Source: CAYSLA01 sp964431685
GTDB lineage: Bacteria; Armatimonadota; UBA5829
Reading direction: 5' to 3'
Length of the DNA stretch: 20,266 nt
Assembly (NCBI GenBank): GCA_964431685.1
Contig: CAYSLA010000058.1
Location: 1-20,266 of the forward strand
Shown here one piece after another: positions 14,516 to 20,266 of the stretch. Positions within the stretch are counted from its first letter, which is position 1; every line of letters begins with the position of its first letter. The notes beneath the pieces were generated by a model. The model did no database searches, was not told the DNA's origin, and saw only the letters and a program-made list of their open reading frames with translations. Made by a program: the position numbers and the translations under genes.

Positions 14516-16039
14516 TTGTCAGCAATGGGCTCCGCGGTCTTAGACAGACTGCGTGGCGGAATGGAGCGACCTGACTTGCACATTTTCCAAAACGTCTTAC
14601 GCATTCTCCACCAGGGTCTCTCACAACGGGCAAGGGCAGCCAACAGCACAAACTTCGGGAGTCCGAAGTACTCTGGCGTGGCTGCCGCGATCGCAATTAT
14701 TGTTGTTTTTCTGGCCAGCAGGGCAAACTCGGCGCCAATGGCTCCGAGCGAGTCCGCCGCACACTTCTCCCAGGTACTAGTCGAGTTGATCGTCATACTC
14801 ATCGCCGCGAAGCTCGGCGGCGATCTGTTGGTCAGGTTGGGCCAACCCGCTGTGCTGGGTGAACTGATCTTTGGCATAGTCATTGGAAACCTCTATCTGA
14901 CAGGATTCCAGGGGCTGGCCATAATCCGCTCCGACGAGATCATCAAGATACTGTCTGAGATTGGCGTGATCCTGCTTCTGTTCCAGGTGGGGCTGGAATC
15001 GGACATTGACAAGATGAAGAAGGTCGGAATGTCCGCGCTTCTGGTGGCCAGTCTGGGTATTGCTGCGCCATTCTTCCTCGGATGGGGCGTGGCAAGGCTG
15101 TTCCTGCCCGACCAGTCCGTCTATGTGCACATCTTTCTGGGGGCAACACTCTGCGCCACCAGCGTGGGGATCACGGCACGCGTGCTGAGGGACCTGGGCC
15201 GAATCCAGACTCGTGAGTCTCGCATTGTACTGGGCGCGGCCGTAATAGACGACATCCAGGGACTGGTGATACTTGCCATAGTCCAAGGCATAATAGCCAG
15301 CGTGGATTCTGGCCAGAGCCTCTCTGCCGTGCACTACGTTTGGATCGTCGGCAAGGCGGTTCTCTTTCTGGCTGGAGCACTGGTTCTTGGGCGATGGTTT
15401 GCCAAGCCTCTTTTCTCACTCGTGGCAAGGTTCAAAGGAACTGACTTGCTCCTATCCACCTCACTGGGCATCTGCTTTGTCTTCGCGTACATCGCGGGGC
15501 TTATTGGCCTGGCCCCAATTGTTGGAGCATTCGCGGCAGGGCTGATCCTGGACGAAGTCCACTACAGGCGGTTCTGCGAGCGCGGAGAGCACACGATTGA
15601 TGAACTAATAAAGCCTCTGGCGGCTTTTCTGGTTCCGGTGTTTTTCGTCAGGATGGGGGCCGAGGTTGACATCATGACTCTGGCAAACCCCAGCGTCGTT
15701 GGCTTCGCTTTGGCCCTGATTGCTGTGGCGATTGTCAGCAAACAGATATGCGGGCTTGGAGCGCTGGAAAAGGGAATTGACAGGCTGAGTATTGGAATCG
15801 GCATGATCCCCAGGGGTGAGGTCGGTTTGATCTTCGCCGCAATAGGGGCCAGTCTCACCATAGGTGGCGAGAAGGTGGTCCAACCGCCAGAGTTCGCGGC
15901 GGTTGTGATTATGGTTGTGTTTACCACTATGCTGACGCCGCCGCTACTCAAATGGAGTCTGGGGCGAACTGCGAAGTCAGAAGCCAGACTACGGAACTCA
16001 GAGGTCGGCGCCCACAACGACGAGAACGCTGACTACTAG
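14516..16039 (+). CDS. Cation:proton antiporter (CPA2 family, NapA/KefB-type)
   Basis: A multi-spanning Na+(K+)/H+ exchanger of up to 507 residues. The core begins around residue 85 (FSQVLVELIVILIAAKLGGDLLVRLGQPAVLGELIFGIVIG, the usual first helices) and continues with IGVILLLFQVGLESDIDKM, ATLCATSVGITARVL (unwound helix region) and GAAVIDDIQGL, whose Asp245-Asp246 pair is the ion-binding motif of electrogenic NapA-type antiporters. The end has GMIPRGEVGLIFAAIG. No C-terminal RCK/TrkA-N domain follows, unlike KefB/KefC. Ahead of the core is a signal-peptide-like hydrophobic stretch (about 55-73, ending ANSA). The start is uncertain: TTG 14516 gives the longest form; ATG 14525, ATG 14561 and GTG 14678 are in frame, none with a good ribosome site. 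Likely co-transcribed with the next gene, 26 bases downstream. Confidence 0.88.
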   Translation: MSAMGSAVLDRLRGGMERPDLHIFQNVLRILHQGLSQRARAANSTNFGSPKYSGVAAAIAIIVVFLASRANSAPMAPSESAAHFSQVLVELIVILIAAKLGGDLLVRLGQPAVLGELIFGIVIGNLYLTGFQGLAIIRSDEIIKILSEIGVILLLFQVGLESDIDKMKKVGMSALLVASLGIAAPFFLGWGVARLFLPDQSVYVHIFLGATLCATSVGITARVLRDLGRIQTRESRIVLGAAVIDDIQGLVILAIVQGIIASVDSGQSLSAVHYVWIVGKAVLFLAGALVLGRWFAKPLFSLVARFKGTDLLLSTSLGICFVFAYIAGLIGLAPIVGAFAAGLILDEVHYRRFCERGEHTIDELIKPLAAFLVPVFFVRMGAEVDIMTLANPSVVGFALALIAVAIVSKQICGLGALEKGIDRLSIGIGMIPRGEVGLIFAAIGASLTIGGEKVVQPPEFAAVVIMVVFTTMLTPPLLKWSLGRTAKSEARLRNSEVGAHNDENADY

Positions 16040-16065
16040 CTACACATCACCTCAAGGAGACTAGC

Positions 16066-16830
16066 TTGAAAACAGACTACAGCATCGCAACCGTGCGTAA
16101 CGATTCGGTTCAGTCGGGAAGCTTGATCGTATACTGGTTGGGCGGCGCAGGGTTTGCGTTCAAGTTTGCCAGTGGAGAAGTTGTCTGCATCGACCCGTAT
16201 CTGAGCGACGCGGTAGAGCGAATGTTCGGATTTAGACGTCTCAGTCTGGCACCAGTCAAGGCTGAGTATTTGCGGTTTGACTACCTGCTCTTGACTCACG
16301 ACCACGCAGACCACCTCGACCCGGACTGTATTGACGCCATAGTCGCGGGCAATCCAGAGTGCCGCGTCATAGCCCCCAAGTGCTGTGCGGAATGTCTTCG
16401 CAGCAAGAGGATTCCATTCGAGGATGCCAGCCCAGGCACGTCATACAAACTCAAAGGACTCGAGGTTGAGGTGGTGGACGCAGATCACGGGGATGGCTGC
16501 CCGACTGCAGTCGGTTTTGTGTTGAAGTTTGGGGACCACAACCTATACTTCACGGGCGACACGGCTTACACCGAAACGATGATGGCGCCAGTGATCGCCT
16601 CCGCTCCTGACATAGTAATCCCGTGCATAAACGGCGCGTTCGGCAACCTGAACGAGGACGAAGCCGCGGCCCTGGTCGCGGCGTGCAAGGCCAGAATCGC
16701 CATACCATCGCATTTCTGGCTCTTCGCTGAACACGGAGGATCGCCCGGCGAGTTCAGAGACCGCGTTGCAGCCAGGTCGCCGGAAACCGAGGTCGTGATG
16801 CTCACGCCGGGAAGAGAATATGAGATATGA
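16066..16830 (+). CDS. MBL-fold metallo-hydrolase, UlaG (L-ascorbate-6-phosphate lactonase)-like
   Basis: A 254-residue metallo-beta-lactamase-fold protein. The metal-binding motif THDHADHLD gives His78, His80, Asp82 and His83; further ligands are His141 (in ADHGD), Asp165 (in YFTGDTAY) and His216 (in IPSHFW). The segments WLGGAGFAFKF, CIDPYLSDAVE and INGAFGNLNEDEAAALV are characteristic of the UlaG branch, whose type member opens the lactone of L-ascorbate 6-phosphate. Identity of the substrate here is open because no ula transport or isomerase genes are near. The start is TTG 16066, fixed by AAGGAG at 16054-16059, six bases upstream. It follows the antiporter gene by 26 bases and is likely in its operon. 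Confidence 0.85.
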   Translation: MKTDYSIATVRNDSVQSGSLIVYWLGGAGFAFKFASGEVVCIDPYLSDAVERMFGFRRLSLAPVKAEYLRFDYLLLTHDHADHLDPDCIDAIVAGNPECRVIAPKCCAECLRSKRIPFEDASPGTSYKLKGLEVEVVDADHGDGCPTAVGFVLKFGDHNLYFTGDTAYTETMMAPVIASAPDIVIPCINGAFGNLNEDEAAALVAACKARIAIPSHFWLFAEHGGSPGEFRDRVAARSPETEVVMLTPGREYEI

Positions 16831-16845
16831 TGGCTGCAGTTCACT

Positions 16846-16868
16846 ATGCTGCGGGAACTCAGATTGAT
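16846..16868 (+). repeat. Left copy of 23-base direct repeat flanking the HEPN cassette
   Basis: This 23-base segment (begins ATGCTGCG, ends CAGATTGAT) recurs at 17610-17632 in the same orientation with one mismatch at its eighth base (G here, T there). It lies 15 bases after the UlaG-like stop codon and before the promoter of the HEPN gene. Confidence 0.85.
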
Positions 16869-16886
16869 GCGACAATGCCTGATGTT

Positions 16887-16895
16887 TGGTATAAT
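16887..16895 (+). promoter_or_regulatory. Extended -10 promoter of the HEPN cassette
   Basis: TGGTATAAT (16887-16895) is a perfect TATAAT with the TGn extension. A plausible -35 (TTGATG, 16864-16869) overlaps the end of the direct repeat but with a long 20-base spacer, which an extended -10 can tolerate. Transcription would start near 16902, next to the GAGGAGG site (16907-16913). Confidence 0.5.
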
Positions 16896-16925
16896 GAAGC
16901 TATGTAGAGGAGGCTAGAATCCTTC

Positions 16926-17369
16926 GTGGCATCCACCGCAGAATCGTATAGAATAGCTGCGATAGAGCAACTTGCCAGAGCGCAAGATCAGTTTGATGGT
17001 GGGTCGTATTACCTGACTCACTACTTGTCTGGACTTGCCGTCGAATGCCATCTGCGAGCTTGGCTTCGGCGCAGGACGGACCAGTTCGATCCGCGGCACG
17101 ACCTGGAACTGTTGGCCAGAGAGTCGGGGTTTTACAGCGAGGTGTCGAGTGGTCGGGTTTCGGAGTTCTCATCTGTGTTCACGATGGCCAACAAGAGGTG
17201 GCGAAGCAATCACCGCTACTACACCGAGCGGCAGTTGTTGGATTACCTGACCAGTATCAAGGCTGAGTTTGGCAGCCGTGGAGACCGTTGGAAGAACTTG
17301 GCTCGCACCTTGCTGAATTGTGCTCACAAGGTGATAAAGGAAGGTGAAGCAAAATGGAACGCGAAGTAA
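16926..17369 (+). CDS. HEPN domain-containing protein
   Basis: A 147-residue, mainly helical protein resembling HEPN-domain proteins. The first helix pair (ESYRIAAIEQLARAQDQFDGGSYYLTHYLSGLAVECHLRAWL, residues 6-47) is the standard HEPN pattern of a hydrophobic face followed by 'A.E..L'. After it comes the loop-helix RRRTDQFDPRHDLELLARESG, including the HDL motif typical of this group. The strict R-x4-6-H nuclease motif is not clear: Arg50 to His58 has seven residues between, and Arg93-His96 is too short. Catalytic RNase activity is thus uncertain and a nucleotide-binding or regulatory role is possible. Start is GTG 16926; GAGGAGG lies 12 bases upstream. It overlaps the next gene by 16 bases, so the two are coupled. 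Both lie between 23-base direct repeats. Confidence 0.75.
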   Translation: MASTAESYRIAAIEQLARAQDQFDGGSYYLTHYLSGLAVECHLRAWLRRRTDQFDPRHDLELLARESGFYSEVSSGRVSEFSSVFTMANKRWRSNHRYYTERQLLDYLTSIKAEFGSRGDRWKNLARTLLNCAHKVIKEGEAKWNAK

Positions 17370-17599
17370 AGGACATCCTGGAGACTGCCTTTTGCGGTAT
17401 GAAAGTCCTGACTGAAGTGTTACCTGGAGGGCGCATATCTGGTTCTGTAATCTGGGCGGGTTTCGGCGAGATGGACGAAGTTGAGCGTCAGAACCTGGTG
17501 AGGGCCGAGCTAAGAGACAAACTGGGCGAGCGTGCCCAGAATGTCGGCGTCCTGCTGACATATACTCCCGAGGAGCTAGACGCCATGAATGCAGCGTAG
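17354..17599 (+). CDS. Small BolA-like-pattern protein paired with the HEPN gene
   Basis: An 81-residue acidic product of no family I can name with certainty. Its sequence follows the BolA layout: an N-terminal helix (VKDILETAF), a strand (MKVLTEVLP), a strand ending GSVIWAGFGEM (BolA: VVIVS..FEG), a helix VERQNLVRAELRDKLG (BolA: LERHRMVYEAL..EL) and a last strand VGVLLTYTPEEL (BolA: HALSIKTYTPEEW). The His of the BolA helix and of the HAL motif are absent, so this is at best a divergent relative. ATG 17354 has AAGGAAGG (17338-17345) upstream, inside the HEPN coding region, and the 16-base overlap implies translational coupling. A small second gene next to a HEPN gene is the usual place for a neutralising partner, but that role is inferred from context only. 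Confidence 0.7.
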   Translation: MEREVKDILETAFCGMKVLTEVLPGGRISGSVIWAGFGEMDEVERQNLVRAELRDKLGERAQNVGVLLTYTPEELDAMNAA

Positions 17600-17609
17600 A
17601 GGTTCTGCA

Positions 17610-17632
17610 ATGCTGCTGGAACTCAGATTGAT
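17610..17632 (+). repeat. Right copy of 23-base direct repeat flanking the HEPN cassette
   Basis: Matches 16846-16868 at 22 of 23 positions in the same orientation. It begins 10 bases after the stop of the 81-residue gene. Together the two copies bracket promoter, HEPN gene and small gene, a unit of about 741 bases. Confidence 0.85.
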
Positions 17633-17690
17633 AACCAAGTGAGCATGCGATGCAGACCGGCGTTCCCACAGCATACAGTCGCGCCCGGTC

Positions 17691-17725
17691 ACTGTCCACC
17701 GTCAACTGCCAATTGTCCACTGTCC
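17691..17725. repeat. Degenerate heptamer tandem array (5 units)
   Basis: Five successive seven-base units are visible: ACTGTCC, ACCGTCA, ACTGCCA, ATTGTCC, ACTGTCC, followed by a broken sixth (ACTAA). The array abuts the stop codon of the minus-strand acyl-CoA synthetase gene. It resembles the short tandemly repeated heptamers (STRR) known from cyanobacteria and scattered in other genomes. Confidence 0.6.
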
Positions 17726-17726
17726 A

Positions 17727-19415
17727 CTAATCCGCCGTCAGCTCGGGTTTGTAGTCTTTGTGTTTGTCCTTGGTCCTGATTTCGACCCGCCGGACTTTGC
17801 CGGAGATGGTCCTGGGAAGCGACTCGACAAACTCCACAATCCTCGGATACTTGTAGGGAGCAGTGACGGTCTTGACGTGGTTCTGGAGCTCATCGACCAG
17901 TTCATTGGACGGCGAGTATCCGCTGGATAGGACAATCGTCGCTTTCACCACCTGGCCGCGCAGATCGTCGGCGACACCAGTGACGGCGCACTCCAGCACC
18001 GCCGGATGCTCCATCAGGACGCTCTCCACCTCAAATGGCCCGATGCGGTACCCGGAGCTCTTGATCATATCGTCGTTGCGCCCGACGTACCAATAGTATC
18101 CGTCCTCATCCCGCCACGCGACATCCCCGGTGTAGTAGACCCCGTCGTGCCAGACGGAGGCAGTCAGTTCAGGGTCGCGGTGGTATCCGCGGAACATTCC
18201 CGAGGGGTCTCCCCGGTCGGTCCGGATGACCACCTGTCCCTCATCGCCGACTTCACAGATGCGGCCGTCGTCGGTGACAATGTCGATGTCATAGCCGGGC
18301 GTCGGCTTGCCCATCGAGCCCGGCTTCGGCTCCATCCACGGGAAGTTCGCCACCAGCACAACGGTCTCGGTCTGCCCGAACCCCTCCATCAACTTCAATC
18401 CCGTGCTCTTCAGGAACCCCTCGTAGACCTCGGGGTAGAGCGGCTCTCCGGCAGTGACGCAGTAGCGCAGATTGCTAAAGTCGTACTTCGACACATCCTC
18501 CTGCGCGATGAAGCGGTAGACAGTAGTCGGGGCGCAGAAGGTGGTTACCTTGTGGTCCTGCACTACCTGAAGGAGGTTTGCGGGGTCGAACTTCCCCTCG
18601 TAGTCATAGACGAAGAGTGCGGTGCCCGCAATCCATTGCCCATAAATCTTCCCCCAGGCCGACTTCGCCCAACCGGTGTCAGCGAGCGTGAGATGCAAGC
18701 CGTCGTCCTGGACGTTCTGCCAGAACTTCGCCGTCAGGATGTGTCCCAGCGGGTAGGTGAAGTCGTGAAGTACCATCTTCGGCATTCCCGTAGTGCCGGA
18801 AGTGAAGTAGATGAGCATCATATCACTGTTCTGAGTCCCGGCTGATCCGGTAGGACGGCGGAAATCCGGCGAAGCGCGCTCCATCTCATCGCTGAGGGAA
18901 TACCAACCCGGGCGGCTGGTGCGGATCACGGCCTTGTGGATGAGCGATGGCGACTCATTCTGGGACTCATCCACCGCGTCCATAACCCTCTCGTCATCAC
19001 AGGCGATGATCATCTTGACGTCCGCCCTGTTGTTGCGATAGACCAGGTCCTTCGAGGTCAGCAAGTGTGTCGCCGGAATGGCCACGGCCCCTATCTTGTG
19101 CAGGGCGATGATCGTCACCCAGAACTCCCACCGGCGCTTGAGTATCATCATGACCGGGTCGCCCTTGCCGATGCCGATTGAGGTCAAAAAGGATGCGGTG
19201 CGGTTCGAGAGCTCGTCGATCTGGCCGAATGTGAACTCGGCGCAGTCGCCCTTGTCATTGCACCAGACCAGCGCCCGCTTGTCGGGTTTGGTCCTCGCGA
19301 ACTCGCCGACGACATCGTGACCGAAGTTGAAGTTGTCGGGGACGATGACTCTGCAGTGAGAACTGAAGTCTTCGTAGGACTTGAAATCGGTTCCTGAGAC
19401 GTACTTATCGAGCAT
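17727..19415 (-). CDS. AMP-binding acyl-CoA synthetase (acetyl/medium-chain type)
   Basis: A 562-residue member of the ANL superfamily that activates a carboxylic acid through an acyl-adenylate and transfers it to coenzyme A. Motifs in order: YFTSGTTGMPK (203-213, P-loop), GWAKSAWGKIYGQW (248-261), GEPLYP (323-328), GFGQTE (345-350), YYTGD (427-431), GRNDDMIKSSGYRIGPFEVE (445-464) and the adenylation lysine Lys540 in RTISGKVRRVE. The WAKSAWGKIYG segment and length place it near the medium-chain/butyrate-type (ACSM-like) ligases; the natural acid is not determinable. The ATG start lies 15 bases after the stop of the XRE-cupin gene, so the two form an operon. The start has only a weak GGGGTG ribosome site, consistent with coupling. 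Confidence 0.9.
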   Translation of the reverse strand: MLDKYVSGTDFKSYEDFSSHCRVIVPDNFNFGHDVVGEFARTKPDKRALVWCNDKGDCAEFTFGQIDELSNRTASFLTSIGIGKGDPVMMILKRRWEFWVTIIALHKIGAVAIPATHLLTSKDLVYRNNRADVKMIIACDDERVMDAVDESQNESPSLIHKAVIRTSRPGWYSLSDEMERASPDFRRPTGSAGTQNSDMMLIYFTSGTTGMPKMVLHDFTYPLGHILTAKFWQNVQDDGLHLTLADTGWAKSAWGKIYGQWIAGTALFVYDYEGKFDPANLLQVVQDHKVTTFCAPTTVYRFIAQEDVSKYDFSNLRYCVTAGEPLYPEVYEGFLKSTGLKLMEGFGQTETVVLVANFPWMEPKPGSMGKPTPGYDIDIVTDDGRICEVGDEGQVVIRTDRGDPSGMFRGYHRDPELTASVWHDGVYYTGDVAWRDEDGYYWYVGRNDDMIKSSGYRIGPFEVESVLMEHPAVLECAVTGVADDLRGQVVKATIVLSSGYSPSNELVDELQNHVKTVTAPYKYPRIVEFVESLPRTISGKVRRVEIRTKDKHKDYKPELTAD

Positions 19416-19430
19416 TCGTAGACACCCCGT

Positions 19431-19985
19431 CTAGAGAATGATTGCCAGGAAGCGCGCAGGACGGTCGTCCAGTGCCTTCATACTGTGCGGATGAACGGAA
19501 TCGAAGTAGAGCGAATCACCGGTTTCCAGAACCAGTTCGGTGCCGTCGATGCTCACCGCAAGCCTGCCTTCCACAACGTAGTCGAACTCCTGTCCCGGAT
19601 GCGAGTTTGTCTCCACGAGAGCACCGACCGACTTCGGTTCGACTGTCACGAGGAATGGCTCGAAGCGCTTGCCAGCGAAGTTGAATGCAAGACTCTGGTA
19701 GTCGTAGTGCCGGGTTCGCTGGACATCGACTCCTTTTCCTTTGCGGACGAGCGAGTAGGTGTGCAGCTCTGGGCTCTCGCCTGCCAATATCTGGGTGAGC
19801 TCAACGTGAAACCTGGCTGCAACCCCGTAAATGAGGCTCACTGGAATGTCGACCTCGCCGCTTTCGTAGCCACGGTAAGTGTCAACCGGCACACCGAGAT
19901 CTCTTGCCAGAGACTCCTGAGTAACGCCCGAGACCTCCCGAAGTTCTATGACGCGCTCGGCAATCTGCCTGATCTGGTCGCTCAT
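19431..19985 (-). CDS. XRE-family transcriptional regulator with C-terminal cupin domain
   Basis: A 184-residue regulator. Residues about 5-68 form an XRE helix-turn-helix (IAERVIELREVSGVTQESLARDLGVPVDTYRGYESGEVDIPVSLIYGVAARF), and 108-183 form a cupin_2 domain (HPGQEFDYVVEGRLAVSIDGTELVLETGDSLYFDSVHPHSM), which probably senses a small ligand. The frame is open far upstream (to 20240), but ATG 19983-19985 is chosen because GGAGG (19991-19995) lies five bases before it and the DNA-binding domain starts right after. It precedes the acyl-CoA synthetase by 15 bases; regulators of this type commonly sit in front of the enzyme whose substrate they sense. It may autoregulate the operon. A TGGTAGAAT extended -10 occurs about 35 bases upstream on the minus strand. 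Confidence 0.88.
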   Translation of the reverse strand: MSDQIRQIAERVIELREVSGVTQESLARDLGVPVDTYRGYESGEVDIPVSLIYGVAARFHVELTQILAGESPELHTYSLVRKGKGVDVQRTRHYDYQSLAFNFAGKRFEPFLVTVEPKSVGALVETNSHPGQEFDYVVEGRLAVSIDGTELVLETGDSLYFDSVHPHSMKALDDRPARFLAIIL

Positions 19986-20223
19986 CCGTCCCTCCACGTT
20001 AGCAGAAAACAGCTCACATTCTACCACAATTGGAGGAGAATAGCATTCTATCGCGCCGGGAAAAAGTGGGGTTCGAACCAGATTCGGGATTCTCTGAAGA
20101 GACGGAGAGGTGTCGGGGAGTCGTAGGAACAAAATTCCTGAGATTAGATCAAGGTTCTTTGCCTTCAGTCGTCGAACACGCATTGTAGCAAACTTGAGTC
20201 CGCAGATGACGAACCGGGTTAAC

Positions 20224-20266
20224 AGGAGGTCAGTAAACAATGGATAACGTCGCGTCGCCAGCGTCA
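20224..20266 (+). CDS. Start of an unidentified gene, truncated by window end
   Basis: AGGAGG (20224-20229) sits ten bases before ATG 20240, and the frame stays open for the nine codons that remain (MDNVASPAS). The coding part is 20240-20266. It diverges from the XRE-cupin gene, so the 254-base spacer 19986-20239 probably holds promoters for both, but I see no clear plus-strand consensus. Only a small AGGAA/TTCCT hairpin (20125-20139) stands out. Too little protein is visible to name a function. Confidence 0.55.

Noticed and set aside
14292..14696. Minus-strand frame of 134 codons across the antiporter leader
   Set aside because: It overlaps the promoter and leader and the N-terminal coding part of the antiporter, has no ribosome site, and its composition is Arg/Ser/Pro-rich like a shadow frame.
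17691..17725. CRISPR array
   Set aside because: Seven-base units in direct tandem without spacers; no cas genes nearby.
18006..18845. Long plus-strand frame of 279 codons
   Set aside because: It is antisense to the well-supported acyl-CoA synthetase gene and encodes no recognisable protein.
20061..20085. tRNA T-arm-like GGTTCGAACC (20070-20079)
   Set aside because: The flanking bases do not form a five-pair T-stem, and no acceptor stem, anticodon arm or D-arm can be drawn around it. It is a simple palindrome.
19986..20240. Extension of the XRE-cupin gene to an upstream start at 20240
   Set aside because: The extra 85 residues resemble no domain, and a GGAGG site stands exactly before the internal ATG at 19985, where the DNA-binding domain begins.

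Overview
The window is a moderately GC-rich bacterial chromosome segment from an organism I cannot name with confidence. It carries 16 complete protein-coding genes I can support, plus the first codons of one more at the right edge. GatCA-type tRNA amidation, a PBP1A/PBP2 pair with its own strong promoter, a UROD/MtaA-type methyltransferase homologue, a GH130 mannoside phosphorylase and a PocR-AraC regulator suggest an environmental, possibly anaerobic, carbohydrate-using bacterium. Armatimonadota or a similar little-cultured phylum is a guess, not a demonstration. No rRNA, tRNA, CRISPR array or complete insertion sequence is visible.

Layout. At 94-1859 (minus) lies a gatC-gatA operon with a recognisable promoter at 1921-1950. 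At 2059-2505 (plus) is a small exported or membrane-anchored protein of unknown function, followed by a large nested hairpin and a gene-free stretch that folds into competing hairpins just before a secreted phosphodiester glycosidase (2960-3883). A 510-base gene-free stretch with a TGCACA dyad follows, then a D-lyxose ketol-isomerase-family cupin (4394-4927) and a class IV aminotransferase (5058-5975). A perfect TTGACA-N17-TATAAT promoter drives PBP1A (6081-8396) and PBP2 (8393-10198), which overlap by four bases. A repeat-rich spacer separates them from GH130 (minus, 10485-11432), which diverges from a PocR-AraC regulator (11728-12918); a UROD/MtaA-family enzyme (13114-14115) lies downstream of the regulator.

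The right third begins with a 138-base MITE-like palindromic element with apparent 10-base target duplications. One duplicate supplies the -35 box of a promoter in front of an NapA/KefB-type cation:proton antiporter (14516-16039), which is followed by a UlaG-like metallo-hydrolase (16066-16830). Next is the most intriguing locus: a two-gene cassette of a HEPN-domain protein and an overlapping 81-residue protein with a BolA-like sequence pattern. It has its own promoter and is bracketed by 23-base direct repeats that differ at one position. After it come a degenerate heptamer array and, on the minus strand, an XRE-cupin regulator / acyl-CoA synthetase operon (19985-17727). A new plus-strand gene begins at 20240 and runs off the window.

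Functional themes are cell-wall synthesis (PBP1A/PBP2), sugar and glycoside metabolism (GH130, lyxose isomerase, phosphodiester glycosidase, UlaG-like lactonase), cation homeostasis, and one candidate accessory HEPN system. Several intergenic regions are built of palindromic repeats, so this genome appears rich in small REP/MITE-like elements.
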